Shown here piece after piece: positions 1 to 7,554 of a stretch of 64,000 bases of DNA. Below the pieces are notes generated by a model. The model saw nothing but the letters and a program-made list of their open reading frames with translations, did no database searches and was not told the DNA's origin. The stretch comes from Agromyces archimandritae (GTDB lineage Bacteria; Actinomycetota; Actinomycetes; Actinomycetales; Microbacteriaceae): contig NZ_CP071696.1 in assembly GCF_018024495.1 (NCBI RefSeq), forward strand, positions 1,178,001 to 1,242,000, written 5' to 3'. Position numbers and translations under genes: made by a program. How positions within the stretch are numbered: position 1 is the stretch's first letter; every line of letters begins with the position of its first letter.

Positions 1-505
1 CGAGGTATCCGCCGCGCTCGTCGTCGACGACGATCGAGGAGAACTCGGGCCGGGCGCCGTCGACGAGCACCGTCGGGATGCGCCGGGCGAGCAGGCGTTC
101 GGCGGTGTCGTCGTCGAGCGGGATGCCCATCACGATGAGCCCGTCGAGCTGGCCCGACACCGGCAGCATCGCAAGCCTCGGCGACGAGATCCGCGACACC
201 GAGTCGTGGTCGTACACGAGGACCTCGTGGGCCGTGCCGGCGAACAGGCGCAGCACCCCCTGCAGGCGGGTGCCGAACGAGGCGTAGGAGGTGAACGGGG
301 CGATGACGCCGACCCGGAGCGCCTTCGTGCGGGCACGGTGCACGGCGACGGCATGGGGTACGTAGCCGAGGCGGTCGATCTCGGCGAGCACCCGCTTCCG
401 GGTCTCCTCGCCGACGCGGGCCGGCCGGTTCATGGTGTGCGAGACGGTCGCGATCGACACCCCGGCGGCGGATGCGACGTCGTAGATCGTGGGCCCGCCG
501 TTCAT
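1..505 (-). CDS. LacI-family transcriptional regulator (C-terminus beyond window)
   Basis: Only the N-terminal 168 or so residues are in the window. Residues about 6-26 form a classic LacI helix-turn-helix (TIYDVASAAGVSIATVSHTM), followed by the hinge helix and the start of a periplasmic-binding-protein-like sensor domain. The ATG at 505-503 overlaps the stop of the preceding ABC-transporter gene in an ATGA junction, so it is the last visible gene of that operon and is translationally coupled. A LacI-type palindrome (5922-5937) lies upstream of the operon's first gene, so autoregulation in response to the imported solute is the natural inference. The ligand is unknown. Family confident; target inferred. 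Confidence 0.9.
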   Translation of the reverse strand, partial: MNGGPTIYDVASAAGVSIATVSHTMNRPARVGEETRKRVLAEIDRLGYVPHAVAVHRARTKALRVGVIAPFTSYASFGTRLQGVLRLFAGTAHEVLVYDHDSVSRISSPRLAMLPVSGQLDGLIVMGIPLDDDTAERLLARRIPTVLVDGARPEFSSIVVDDERGGYL

Positions 506-3204
506 GCGTGCGCCTCCGCACGGCGAGCGCGCTGCACCTCGGGGTCGGCGACCGGCGCCGCTTCGAGCAACGCGCGGGTGTACGGATCCTGCGGGTCGTC
601 GCAGACCGCCGCGACCGGGCCGGCCTCGACGATGCGGCCGCCGTTCATCACGAGGACCTCGTCGCAGAAGCTGCGGACGACGGAGAGGTCGTGCGAGATG
701 AAGATGTAGCTCAGGCCGAGTTCGCGCTGCAGTCGGGCGAGAAGCTCGAGGACCTGCTGCTGGATCGACAGGTCGAGCGCCGAGACGGGTTCGTCGCACA
801 CGATGAGCTTCGGCTGCAGCACGACGGCGCGGGCGATCGCGATGCGCTGCCGTTGCCCGCCGGAGAACTGCGCCGGGTAGCGGTCGGCGGCGCCGGCATC
901 GAGGCCGACGCGGGCGAGGGCGTCGGCGACGCGTTCACGTGCGGCGGCACGCGACATGCCGTGGCCGGCGACGAGGGGTTCGGCGAGGGTGCGGCCGATG
1001 GTCTTCACCGGGTTCAGCGAGCCGTAGGGGTCTTGGAAGATGACCTGGATATCGCGGGTGAGCGCCCGGCGTTCCCGGGCGCTCGCGCGGCTGATGTCGC
1101 GGCCGTCGAAGACGATCGTGCCCGAGGTGGCCTCGACCAGTCCGGCGACGACGTTGCCCGAGGTCGACTTGCCGGAGCCGGACTCGCCGACGATGCCGAG
1201 GGTGCGCCCGCGCGGCACGTCGAACGAGACGCCGTCGACGGCGCGGAAGACGCTCTTCTTGCCCGAGGCGGTGCGGATCGGGTAGTCCACGACGAGGTCG
1301 CGCACGCTCACGAGCGCGTCGACGGCTTCGGCGGCCGGGTCGGCCTGCCGGGGGCTCAGCGACGGATCGGCGGCGAGCATCCGCCGGGTGAACGGGTGTT
1401 TCGGCGCACGGAAGACCTCGTGCACGCCGGCGCGCTCCACGATCCGCCCCCGGTACATGACGGCGACGTCGTCGGCGAGGTCGGCGACGACGCCCCAGTT
1501 GTGGGTGATGAGCACGAGGGCCGTGCGCGAGCCGGCGAGGATGCGGTGCAGCAGCTCGAGGATGCCGGCCTGCACGGTGACGTCGAGGGCCGTCGTCGGT
1601 TCGTCGGCGATGATCACGTCGGGCTCGCCGGCGAGGGCCGCGGCGATCACGACGCGCTGCGCCATACCGCCCGACAGCTGGTGCGGGTATTTGCGCATGA
1701 CGGCCTCGGGGTCCCGCAGCTCGACGCTCGCGAGCAGCTCGACGGCCAGGCGGCGCGCGTCGGAGCGGGAACGGTCGGAGCGGATGCGGATGACCTTCAC
1801 CAGGAAGTCGCCGACCCGCATCGACGGGTCGAGCGAGCCCTGCGGGTCCTGCGTGATGTACGAGAACCGGCTCGCGCGCACCCGGCGGTAGGCCCGGTCG
1901 TCGAGCCCGGTGAGCTCCTGCCCGGCGATGCGGATGCTTCCGGCCGCGATGCGCGGCCCGCGGGTCAGGCCGAGGACGGCGAGGGCCGTGATCGACTTGC
2001 CGGAGCCGGACTCGCCGACGAGGCAGAGCGTACGGCCGGGGCGCACGTCGAAACCGACGTCGTCGACGAGCACGGCCGGGCCGGAGGGCGTGTCGACCTC
2101 GACCGTGAGCCCGCGGACGCTGAGGACGGCATCGACGGGCGGCAGGGTGAGCGGCGCCGCACCGGCATCCACCGACGCACCGGCATCCACCGACGCACCG
2201 GCATCCACCGCACCCGCGGCATCCGCCGACGCACCGGCATCCGCCGCCCGACGCCCGCGCCGCCGCGCGCGCCCCGCCGACACTCCCGACCACCGCTCTG
2301 CGACCGCGTCGCGCAGCCCGTCGCCGAGGATCGCGAGGCACACGACCGTGATCGCGATCGTCAGGCCCGCCGGCACGAGCAGCCACGGCTGCTGGTTGAT
2401 CGCATTCGAGGCCGTCTTCACGATGTTGCCCCAGGAGGGGTTCGGCATCTGCGTGCCGAAGCCGAGGTAGCCGAGGCCGGTCTCGATCATGATCGCCGAC
2501 GACGCGAACACGGTCGCCTGCACGAGGATCGGGCCCGTCAGCCGCGGCAGGATGTGCCGCACCGCGACCTGCGTGCGCGTGAGGCCCGAGGCGAGGGCGG
2601 CGCGGACGTAGAGCTCGTTCCTGAGGCTCTTCGTATTGCCGCGGACGAGGCGGATGAGCAGCGGGCTGGCGAGGATGCCGGCGGTGATCATCGCCGTCGT
2701 CATGTTGCCCGGCACGATCGTCAGCACCACGAGGATGATGATGATCGTCGGCACGCTGATCAGCAGTTCCGCGAACCGGTTCACGAGCCCGTCGACCCAG
2801 CCGTCGGTGAGGCCGGCGACGAGGCCGAGCGCGACGCCCAGCACGAGGAAGACGATGACCGCCTGCAGGATGCCGAGCAGGGTGCCCTGCCCGCCGTGCA
2901 GCAGGCGCGAGAGCACATCGCGGCCGAGGTCGTCGGTGCCGAGCGGATGCGCGGGGCTCGGCAGGGCGAACACCTCGGTGAGGTCCTGCGCGAGCGGCGA
3001 GTACGGGCTGATCGCGTCGGCGAAGACGACCGCGAGCACGATGAGGGCGAAGAGGATCGCGGCGACGACGACCGAGGGCCGGGCGGCGAGGTGGCGCCAG
3101 AGGGGGCGGACGGCGCGGGTCTGCGCGGGCTCGGCGGCGGGCTCCGGCGCGTCGGGCCCGGCGGGCGGGCGGGCGGTGTCCTGGGGTTCTGCGATGGTGC
3201 TCAT
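502..3204 (-). CDS. Fused DppC-type permease + DppD + DppF ATPases (single-polypeptide ABC importer subunit)
   Basis: A 900-residue protein joining three normally separate subunits of a peptide/nickel-type (or oligosaccharide) ABC importer. Residues about 40-300 are a DppC-like inner-membrane permease with about six membrane segments. A low-complexity linker (about 305-350) contains VDAGAS repeats. The first ATPase has Walker A GESGSGKS at 397-404, signature LSGGMAQR at 510-517 and Walker B IIADEP at 531-536. The second has Walker A at 673-680, signature FSGGQRQR and an H-loop near ISHDLS. Both carry the oligopeptide C-terminal extension. Start ATG 3204-3202 overlaps the upstream permease stop (ATGA). 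DppD-DppF fusions are known; adding the permease is unusual. No frame break is seen along the joint. Confidence 0.92.
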   Translation of the reverse strand: MSTIAEPQDTARPPAGPDAPEPAAEPAQTRAVRPLWRHLAARPSVVVAAILFALIVLAVVFADAISPYSPLAQDLTEVFALPSPAHPLGTDDLGRDVLSRLLHGGQGTLLGILQAVIVFLVLGVALGLVAGLTDGWVDGLVNRFAELLISVPTIIIILVVLTIVPGNMTTAMITAGILASPLLIRLVRGNTKSLRNELYVRAALASGLTRTQVAVRHILPRLTGPILVQATVFASSAIMIETGLGYLGFGTQMPNPSWGNIVKTASNAINQQPWLLVPAGLTIAITVVCLAILGDGLRDAVAERWSGVSAGRARRRGRRAADAGASADAAGAVDAGASVDAGASVDAGAAPLTLPPVDAVLSVRGLTVEVDTPSGPAVLVDDVGFDVRPGRTLCLVGESGSGKSITALAVLGLTRGPRIAAGSIRIAGQELTGLDDRAYRRVRASRFSYITQDPQGSLDPSMRVGDFLVKVIRIRSDRSRSDARRLAVELLASVELRDPEAVMRKYPHQLSGGMAQRVVIAAALAGEPDVIIADEPTTALDVTVQAGILELLHRILAGSRTALVLITHNWGVVADLADDVAVMYRGRIVERAGVHEVFRAPKHPFTRRMLAADPSLSPRQADPAAEAVDALVSVRDLVVDYPIRTASGKKSVFRAVDGVSFDVPRGRTLGIVGESGSGKSTSGNVVAGLVEATSGTIVFDGRDISRASARERRALTRDIQVIFQDPYGSLNPVKTIGRTLAEPLVAGHGMSRAAARERVADALARVGLDAGAADRYPAQFSGGQRQRIAIARAVVLQPKLIVCDEPVSALDLSIQQQVLELLARLQRELGLSYIFISHDLSVVRSFCDEVLVMNGGRIVEAGPVAAVCDDPQDPYTRALLEAAPVADPEVQRARRAEAHA

Positions 3205-4142
3205 GCGCGGGCTTTCACGTTCAGACGGCCGTAGCCGAGTTCGACCAGCAGGTTCGTGACGACGACCACGATGGTGAAGATCAGGGTGATGATCTGCACC
3301 ACGGGCAGGTCGTGGGCCTGCGTCTGCTGCACGGCGTAGCTGCCGAGGCCCGGGATCGAGAACACCGTCTCGACGAGCACCGTGCCCGTGGTCAGGCCGA
3401 TGAGCTTCATGCCGAGGATCGTGATGATCGGCACGGCCGCATTGCGGAGCGCGTGCCGCCACACGAGGCTGCGTTCGCTGACGCCGTGCGCCCGCAGCAG
3501 CACGATGTAGGGCATCGTGAGCTGTTCGGCGACGGCGTCGCGGGTCTGCCGGGCGAGCAGGGCGGTGCCGGCGAGGGTGAGGGTGATGATGGGCAGGATC
3601 ATCCGCGGCAGCCACTCCCCGACCCCGTCGGCGATCGGCCGGTACCCCGAGGTCGGCAGCCAGCCGAGGCCGACGGAGAAGACGGCGACGAGCACGAGGC
3701 CGATCCAGAAGGTGGGGACGGCGATGCCGCCGAGGCTCAGCATGTCGACGAAGCGGCCGAGCGCCCCGCCGCGCGAGGCCGACACGACGCCGAGGGTGAT
3801 GCCGACGATCGTGGAGCAGACGAAGGCGCACAGCATGAGCGCGAGCGTCGGCTCGATGCGGTCCTGCAGCACCTGGTCGATCGGCACGCCCGAGAGCAGG
3901 GAGCGGCCCGGGTCGCCCGTCAGCAGCCCGCCGAGCCAGTTCAGGTACTGCTGCCAGACCGGCAGGTCGAGGCCGAGCTGGGCGCGCACCTCCTGGTAGC
4001 GTTCGGCGCTCGCCTCGGGGCCGACGACGGTGCGTGCGGCGTCGCCCGGCGTGAGCGAGATCAGCAGGAAGGTGAGGGCGGAGACGGCGAAGACGAGCAC
4101 GATGCTCATCACGAGCCAGTTCGCGAGGCGGCGCCACGACAT
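3201..4142 (-). CDS. DppB-type ABC transporter permease
   Basis: A 313-residue inner-membrane permease of the dipeptide/oligopeptide (PepT) importer class. It has an N-terminal membrane segment (about 8-30), an extracytoplasmic region, then about five further membrane segments. The cytoplasmic coupling (EAA) loop is visible around LRAHGVSERSLVWRHALRN. It pairs with the permease half of the downstream fusion protein to form the channel. The ATG at 4142 follows a purine-rich stretch (AGAGAGGAG). Its stop overlaps the next start by 4 nt. A strong hairpin separates it from the binding-protein gene upstream, so it is probably made in smaller amounts than the binding protein. Confidence 0.95.
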   Translation of the reverse strand: MSWRRLANWLVMSIVLVFAVSALTFLLISLTPGDAARTVVGPEASAERYQEVRAQLGLDLPVWQQYLNWLGGLLTGDPGRSLLSGVPIDQVLQDRIEPTLALMLCAFVCSTIVGITLGVVSASRGGALGRFVDMLSLGGIAVPTFWIGLVLVAVFSVGLGWLPTSGYRPIADGVGEWLPRMILPIITLTLAGTALLARQTRDAVAEQLTMPYIVLLRAHGVSERSLVWRHALRNAAVPIITILGMKLIGLTTGTVLVETVFSIPGLGSYAVQQTQAHDLPVVQIITLIFTIVVVVTNLLVELGYGRLNVKARA

Positions 4143-4222
4143 CTGTGGGCTCCTCTCTGTTCGGGTGTGGATGCCGGTGCGCTGGTGTTCGGGCGTGCGG
4201 CCGGCGGGTGGGGCTGATCAGG

Positions 4223-4258
4223 GGTGCCGGCGGGCGGGAGAGGCCGCCCGCCGGCACC
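4223..4258 (-). terminator. Intercistronic hairpin between binding-protein and permease genes
   Basis: A perfect 15-bp GC-rich inverted repeat (arms 4223-4237 and 4244-4258, 6-nt loop) sits directly after the stop of the substrate-binding gene and before the permease. There is no U-tract. Such hairpins after binding-protein genes commonly stabilise the upstream message or partly terminate transcription, giving excess binding protein. That role is inferred here. Confidence 0.7.
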
Positions 4259-4261
4259 GGC

Positions 4262-5809
4262 TCATTCGGCGGGGGCGATGCTGCGGAACACGGGCGACGG
4301 CACGGCGACCGTGACCTCGGGGGCCTGGATCGTGTCGGCCGAGTACCAGAAGTTCGGCATCAGGGCGAGGGGCGCGAACCACGCCTCTTCGACGAGGTAG
4401 CGCTCGGTCTGCTCGTTGAGCTCGCGCTGCTCGGCCGGGTCGCCGGCCGCTGCGGCCTTCGTGAAGAGCTCGTCGAGCTCGTCGCGCTGCGCCTTCAGAC
4501 CGTTGAACGCGGCATCCGGGCCGTAGAGGCCCTGGTATTCCATCCACATGGGCTGCGAGCCGTAGCCGATGACGGCCGCCGGGTATTCGCCGCCGGACAT
4601 CTTCTGGAAGTACCCGTCGCTCTGCTCGGCGACGAGGTCGATCGCGATGCCGACCTTCGAGAGCTGCTCGGTGATGACCTGTGCGAGCGCACCCTGGGTC
4701 GGGTTGTTCACGGCGACCACGGGCAGGCTGAACCCGTCGGGGTAGCCCGCTTCCGCGAGCAGCCGCTTCGCCTGCTCGGGGTCGTAGGCGTAGTGCCCGG
4801 CGAGCTCTTCGACGTACCCCGATTCGGCGGATGTGACGGTCTGCTCGGTGGGCTCGCCGTACGTGCCGAGGAGCGCCTCGGCGACGGTGTCGCGGTCGAG
4901 CGCGTAGTTGATCGCCTGACGCACCCGCACATCGGCGAGCGGCGTACCGAGGGTTCCGTCGCGGTCGAGCAGGCTGAGCCCGACGAAGACGAAGGGCGCG
5001 TAGCCGACGGTGAAGCCGGCGGCCTCGGCGGATTCGGCCGTGGTCAGGTCGCCGGCGACGAGGTCGAGTTCGCCGGCCTTCAGCCCGTTGACGCGCTGGT
5101 CGGTCGTCTCGATGACCTTGATGACGATGCGGTCCCAGAGCTGGTTGTCGGGCGACCAGTAGTCGTCGCGGGCCTCGTACACGTAGCTGTTGCCGGTGAT
5201 CGTCTCGTCGGGCACGAGCGTGTACGGCCCGGTGCCTGCGGTCGAGGTCGACAGGGTGTCGGGATCCTCCATCGCCTTGGGCGAGACGACCATGCCGCCG
5301 AGGAAGCGCTGTGTGAGGCTCTGCGGAACGAGCGGGTGCGGGGTGTCCCAGCTCATCCGCACCGTCTCGTCGTCGATGGCCTCGTAGGTGCCGCCCGAGA
5401 TCAGGTTCGCCATGTTCGACGAGCCGGCGGTGAAGAAGTCGAAGAACTCGGCGACGGCTTCGGCGGTGAGCTCCTCGCCGTCCGAGAACGTGACGCCGTC
5501 GCGGATCTTCAGCTCGAAGACCCGGTTCTCGTCGTCCGTGTAGCCCCACTCGGTCGCGAGGCCGGGCACGAGCTCGCCCGACGATTCCTCGAAGATGAGG
5601 GAGTCGTAGGCGGGCATCGCGAACTGGTTGGCCGACTGGTTCATGTCGGCCGGATTCAGGCTCGTCGGCGCCGCCGCGAGCCCGATCGTGAGGGTGTCGC
5701 CGCGGTCGGCATCGCCGCCGCGGTCATCGCTCGAGCTCGCGCAACCGGAAACGAGCAGCGCTGCTGTCGTCACGGCAGCGAGCGCTGCGAGTCGGGTGTA
5801 TCGGATCAC
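4262..5809 (-). CDS. ABC transporter substrate-binding lipoprotein, family 5 (peptide/oligosaccharide type)
   Basis: A 515-residue extracytoplasmic solute-binding protein of the DppA/OppA (SBP_bac_5) class. I start it at GTG 5809-5807 because the translation then opens with a compact lipoprotein signal peptide and lipobox VSGC with Cys23. An in-frame ATG further upstream would add 31 residues in front of the signal. Typical SBP_5 phrases follow, such as the FELKIRDGVTFSDGEEL region and VRQAINYALDR. It is the first gene of the importer operon and faces outward, anchored by lipid. It is preceded by a LacI-type operator. The solute is unknown; the LacI-type regulator leans towards a sugar-containing ligand, but peptides are equally possible. 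Confidence 0.93.
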   Translation of the reverse strand: MIRYTRLAALAAVTTAALLVSGCASSSDDRGGDADRGDTLTIGLAAAPTSLNPADMNQSANQFAMPAYDSLIFEESSGELVPGLATEWGYTDDENRVFELKIRDGVTFSDGEELTAEAVAEFFDFFTAGSSNMANLISGGTYEAIDDETVRMSWDTPHPLVPQSLTQRFLGGMVVSPKAMEDPDTLSTSTAGTGPYTLVPDETITGNSYVYEARDDYWSPDNQLWDRIVIKVIETTDQRVNGLKAGELDLVAGDLTTAESAEAAGFTVGYAPFVFVGLSLLDRDGTLGTPLADVRVRQAINYALDRDTVAEALLGTYGEPTEQTVTSAESGYVEELAGHYAYDPEQAKRLLAEAGYPDGFSLPVVAVNNPTQGALAQVITEQLSKVGIAIDLVAEQSDGYFQKMSGGEYPAAVIGYGSQPMWMEYQGLYGPDAAFNGLKAQRDELDELFTKAAAAGDPAEQRELNEQTERYLVEEAWFAPLALMPNFWYSADTIQAPEVTVAVPSPVFRSIAPAE

Positions 5810-5921
5810 TGTGTCCTCCGCGTCCTCGGGAAGGGGGCCGGTCGGGGCACCGGCGGGCCACTCTTGGCAACGGCCCGCAAGCGAGCGTACGTATCGGCCC
5901 AACGCAGTGTAAAACCCTCAG

Positions 5922-5937
5922 TGTAAAGCGCTTCACA
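5922..5937. promoter_or_regulatory. Putative LacI-family operator upstream of the ABC importer operon
   Basis: The 16-mer TGTAAAGCGCTTCACA is an imperfect palindrome centred on AAGCGCTT, matching the TGnnAnCGnTnnCA pattern of LacI/GalR operators. It lies 112 bp upstream of the binding-protein start codon. The LacI-type gene at the distal end of this operon is the likely binder. Binding itself is inferred. Confidence 0.7.
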
Positions 5938-6009
5938 GGGTTCGCTCGCGGCGGGCGGGCGGGCGGATGCCGGGACCACCGGCATCCGCACCTCTGCGAT
6001 GATGAGCGG

Positions 6010-6885
6010 ATGCCCGAAACGTTCCCGCTCGCCGGCCGCACCGCGCTCGTCACCGGGGTCTCGCGGCGCCGCGGCATCGGATACGCGGTCGCCGCCCGGC
6101 TCGCCCGGCTCGGGGCGAGCGTGTTCATCCACCACTTCCGGCCGCACGACCTCGAGCAGCCGTGGGGCGGCGACGACCTGGATGCGGTGCGATCCGGCAT
6201 CCGCTCGGCCCTCGCCCCGGGCGCCCGCTTCGGCGACCTCGGCGCCGACCTCGCCGACCCGTCCGAGATCCAGCCGCTGCTCGACGCGGCGCGCGGGCTC
6301 ACCGGATCCGTCGACATCCTCGTCTGCAACCACGCCAAGAGCGGCGGCGACGGCGGCATCCTCGACATGACCGCCGAGCGGCTCGACGAGTTCTGGGCAA
6401 TCGACACGCGCTCGACGCTGCTGCTGACGGGCGCGTTCGCCCGCGCCGTCGCCGGTGTCGACGGGCCGCGCGAGGCGCTCCGCCCCGGGGAACGCCCCGC
6501 CTCCGACGGCCCCTTCGCCGAGCCGCGCGGCCGCGTGTTCTGGATGACGTCGGGCCAGGTGCACGCGCCCATGCGCGGCGAGGTCGCCTACGCGACGAGC
6601 AAGGCCGCCCTCGCCGGCATCACCCCGACCGTCGCCGCCGAACTGCTCGGCCTCGGCATCATCCTGAACACCGTGAACCCCGGGCCCGTGAACACCGGCT
6701 ACATGGATGCCGGCGCGAGCGACCGCGACCTCGACGAACTCGACCGCCGCCTCGCCGAAACCCCCTTCGGCCGTTTCGGCCGCCCCGCCGACCCCGCCGA
6801 ACTCATCGCCTGGCTCGCCGGCCCCGCCGGCGCCTGGGTCGTCGGCCAAGTGCTCACGAGCGACGGCGGCTTCAGCCTCGGGTGA
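6010..6885 (+). CDS. Short-chain dehydrogenase/reductase
   Basis: A 291-residue SDR. The Rossmann nucleotide motif is visible near residues 10-24 (ALVTGVSRRRGIGYAVA, a variant of TGxxxGIG). NHA near residue 110 stands in for the NAG motif. The catalytic tetrad region includes MTSGQ (Ser) and YATSK (Tyr-x3-Lys), followed by NPGPVNTG. It resembles actinobacterial reductases annotated as 3-oxoacyl-ACP reductase-like, with no evidence here for a fatty-acid role. It is divergent from the ABC operon with a separate promoter region. ATG 6010 is preceded by GATGATGAGCG with no strong Shine-Dalgarno sequence. Substrate unknown. Confidence 0.88.
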   Translation: MPETFPLAGRTALVTGVSRRRGIGYAVAARLARLGASVFIHHFRPHDLEQPWGGDDLDAVRSGIRSALAPGARFGDLGADLADPSEIQPLLDAARGLTGSVDILVCNHAKSGGDGGILDMTAERLDEFWAIDTRSTLLLTGAFARAVAGVDGPREALRPGERPASDGPFAEPRGRVFWMTSGQVHAPMRGEVAYATSKAALAGITPTVAAELLGLGIILNTVNPGPVNTGYMDAGASDRDLDELDRRLAETPFGRFGRPADPAELIAWLAGPAGAWVVGQVLTSDGGFSLG

Positions 6886-6924
6886 CGGGTGTGGATGCCG
6901 GGGCGCGCCGGACCGGCTCGGCCC

Positions 6925-6972
6925 TGTGGACAACTTCTGCACGCGGCAACGAGATCCATTAGGTTCGCTGGC
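6925..6972 (+). promoter_or_regulatory. Cassette 1 leaderless promoter with upstream TGTGGACAA element
   Basis: A TAnnnT-type -10 (TAGGTT, 6960-6965) lies 7 nt before the ATG, so transcription should start at or next to the start codon, giving a leaderless message. TGTGGACAA at 6925-6933 is repeated at nearly the same distance before the other three cassette copies. Its complement equals the actinobacterial DnaA-box consensus TTGTCCACA. Confidence 0.65.
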
Positions 6973-7554
6973 ATGCCCGACTCCCCTGCTCCCCGTGTCG
7001 CCCGGCGGCTGTCCGCTGTTCTCCTCGGCGCCGCCCTGCTCGTCCCGCTCGCCGCGTGCTCGTCGGAGCCGGAGCCGACGGCGAAGCCGTCGCAGTCGAA
7101 AACGCCGGTTGCGAAGATTTTCGAGACGAAGGAAGAAGCGTTGGCTGCAACCGAAGCCTCGTTGACCGCGTTCTATGACGTGCTCGGCGAGCAGGGGGAA
7201 CGGGGCGGGGATGATCCAGATGCCCTACGGGAAGTCACTGCGAGCCCCGCAACCGAACAAAGCATTGAGTACCTCAGCGAGCTCCCTGACCTTGGAGTGC
7301 ATATCCAAGGGCGCACGACGTTTTACGGTGTGAAGGTCGCCGAGCACTGGCAGGACTCCGACATGGCACACGTCTCGGCTTACTACTGCATCGATAGTTC
7401 GGAAACACGCATGATCGACGCATCGGGTGCAGATGTGACCGGCAAGCGTGCTGAGATCACGCCTGCTCTCGGCGAGTTCGTCTCTGTCGCTCCGGAAGAT
7501 CCCCGGCTCGTGTTGAAGGAGACCTCGCTGTGGCGTGGCGACAATTTCTGCTGA
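6973..7554 (+). CDS. Cassette 1 lipoprotein of unknown function
   Basis: A 193-residue predicted lipoprotein: Arg-rich n-region, hydrophobic segment, lipobox LAAC near residue 26, then a Ser/Thr/Pro-rich tether. The mature part starts with KIFETKEEALAATE, a motif shared by all four cassette lipoproteins in this window. The C-terminal half has an internal Cys (YYCIDSS, replacing the CEDVS of the other copies) and ends in Phe-Cys as the last two residues. The last 25 nt overlap the next gene in another frame. I recognise no named domain. Upstream in-frame codons would only extend in front of the signal peptide, and the leaderless -10 supports ATG 6973. Confidence 0.85.
   Translation: MPDSPAPRVARRLSAVLLGAALLVPLAACSSEPEPTAKPSQSKTPVAKIFETKEEALAATEASLTAFYDVLGEQGERGGDDPDALREVTASPATEQSIEYLSELPDLGVHIQGRTTFYGVKVAEHWQDSDMAHVSAYYCIDSSETRMIDASGADVTGKRAEITPALGEFVSVAPEDPRLVLKETSLWRGDNFC

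Noticed and set aside
472..3234. Very long open frame on the plus strand opposite the ABC transporter genes
   Set aside because: Its translation is low-complexity Arg/Gly/Asp/His text typical of the antisense of GC-rich codons. The minus strand has full-length transporter motifs.
3205..4257. N-terminal extension of the fused transporter protein to 4257
   Set aside because: The extra 350 residues are the out-of-frame shadow of the DppB permease gene. The ATG at 3204 makes a 4-nt overlap with that gene and starts the homologous region.
6925..6933. TGTGGACAA read as a replication origin
   Set aside because: Only single boxes occur per promoter and no dnaA, dnaN or AT-rich unwinding region is nearby. 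A promoter-associated element is the simpler reading.
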